Origin: Acidobacteriota bacterium
Lineage (GTDB): Bacteria; Acidobacteriota; Terriglobia; Terriglobales; Acidobacteriaceae
Length of the DNA stretch: 5,184 bases
Direction: 5' to 3'
NCBI GenBank assembly: GCA_003225595.1
Contig: QIAR01000626.1
Coordinates: forward strand, 1 to 5,184
Shown: piece by piece, positions 4,287-5,184 of the stretch
How positions within the stretch are numbered: the first letter of the stretch is position 1
Layout of the letters: every line of letters begins with the position of its first letter
Position numbers and translations under genes: made by a program
The notes under the pieces: model-generated
The model's database searches: none
What the model was told of the DNA's origin: nothing
What the model saw: only the letters and a program-made list of their open reading frames with translations

Positions 4287-5184
4287 CTACGACTTCAGGG
4301 TCTTGATGCGCTCGGCCACATCACGGTAATCAATGTTGGTGCCGTAGACCTCCATGAAGTGCTCGAGAGCCGCGCGCTTGTTGTTAGCCATTTCGAACGC
4401 GGAGGCCAACTCGTAATGCAGAGCCATTCGGGTGTCTTGATCAATGTCAGTAAGTTTGAGCGCCCGTTCGTACCAGCGAATTGCGGCTTCAGGTACCCCC
4501 TTGTCGAGGAAACACTGCGATAACCAGGTGTAAGTCTGCATGACCTGCGGGAAGGGATGGCCACGTTCCACGGCCTGGCAAACCTTCTGTAGCTCTCCGA
4601 TAGCTTCGTCGAGCAGCCCCATTTCGCGAAACGCGACACCCAAGTTGTAATGCGTTTCAGGATCTTCCTCAGCGACGGCTGCGTCATCCTCCAACTCATG
4701 TTTCAAGTCGCCGAACATCTCGGCCAGATCGACGCCGGCACTCGGATTGAAGCTCGTAGATGCGGCCCCGGCAGCAAGAGGCCGGATTTTAGTCGGCTGA
4801 TAAGTGAATGACGGAGGGTAGGGAGAAGCTGCTGCCGCTGCCATTCCACGCGCAAGCGGCGGCGCGGACAATGCCGCTGCACTTGACATTAAGGCCTGCG
4901 CCTCAGCGGATACCGGCTCTGGTTCGAGCCCAGCCGCAGGGTATGGCGCGGACCGCGTTTCAGGTTCGATCCCCGCAACCGGAGCGTCTTCCGTGAAACC
5001 GTCGCCGAGAGCGGCTTCGAGGTCAGAGACGAGCTCACCCAGCAGGGCGCTCTTTTGCCTTGTTGCAGCAGTAAGTTCCGGTTTGGCGAATTCGACTGGC
5101 TGTACTTCTAATCTCGGGTGCGGTTGGGTGTGAGCTTCAAACTGAGCTTCGGATCGTATTTCGTGGGAAATAGATTCCGGGTGG
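4287..5184 (-). CDS. Tetratricopeptide-repeat protein, N-terminus beyond the window
   Basis: The frame is open from the right edge to a TAG at 4287-4289, giving 298 visible residues, so the gene starts outside the window. An internal ATG at 4887-4889 is not the true start, because open frame of the same character continues 98 codons upstream of it. The visible N-terminal half is low-complexity, rich in Pro, Ala and Glu, with one helical-looking stretch (LLGELVSDLEAALGDGF, 5037-5090 region). The C-terminal part begins with an acidic helix, DLAEMFGDLKHELEDD, followed by three TPR units: THYNLGVAFREMGLLDEAIG, then TYTWLSQCFLDKGVPEAAIR, then LHYELASAFEMANNKRAALE. TPR arrays mediate protein-protein contacts. 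The partner is unknown. The unstructured linker suggests a scaffold or regulatory role, possibly with another domain off the window. It lies 35 bp upstream of the small membrane protein gene. Confidence 0.85.
   Translation of the reverse strand, partial: HPESISHEIRSEAQFEAHTQPHPRLEVQPVEFAKPELTAATRQKSALLGELVSDLEAALGDGFTEDAPVAGIEPETRSAPYPAAGLEPEPVSAEAQALMSSAAALSAPPLARGMAAAAASPYPPSFTYQPTKIRPLAAGAASTSFNPSAGVDLAEMFGDLKHELEDDAAVAEEDPETHYNLGVAFREMGLLDEAIGELQKVCQAVERGHPFPQVMQTYTWLSQCFLDKGVPEAAIRWYERALKLTDIDQDTRMALHYELASAFEMANNKRAALEHFMEVYGTNIDYRDVAERIKTLKS

Overview
The window carries six protein genes, all on the minus strand, so transcription runs from high to low coordinates. In that order they are: a TPR-repeat protein cut by the right edge (4287-5184), a small two-helix membrane protein I cannot name (3811-4251), a large-type LOG/TIGR00730 Rossmann-fold protein (2833-3708), dephospho-CoA kinase CoaE (1999-2640), a membrane-anchored HtrA/Deg serine protease with one PDZ domain (680-1819), and an MmcQ/YjbR-family protein (244-645). 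No RNA gene, CRISPR array, transposase or phage gene is visible.

Organism: base composition is moderately GC-rich. The gene content, the Pro/Ala/Glu-rich linker of the TPR protein and the intergenic repeats (CACAGAG-type tandem, CACAGGCG hairpin, AATTGAAA units) resemble soil Acidobacteriota of the Koribacter/Terriglobus kind. This is an inference from recalled patterns. The window has no phylogenetic marker that settles it.

Layout: the gaps between genes are 35 bp (TPR/membrane protein), 102 bp (membrane protein/LOG), 192 bp (LOG/CoaE), 179 bp (CoaE/HtrA) and 34 bp (HtrA/MmcQ). HtrA-MmcQ and TPR-membrane protein are close enough to be co-transcribed. The two largest gaps hold repeat-like sequence, so LOG, CoaE and HtrA may be separate units. 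Positions 1-243 hold no convincing gene.

The genes do not form an obvious single pathway: last step of CoA synthesis, envelope proteolysis, a nucleotide-processing LOG enzyme, a protein-interaction TPR scaffold and two poorly characterised proteins. It reads as an ordinary chromosomal housekeeping neighbourhood. The most distinctive signals are in the intergenic DNA: a 19-bp palindromic element present twice in inverted orientation (118-136 and 2743-2761, 18 of 19 bases identical, loop included), a second perfect hairpin beside one copy, an 8-bp tandem repeat, and a CoaE-HtrA spacer flanked by 13-bp inverted repeats. I see no strong case for a new multi-gene system.
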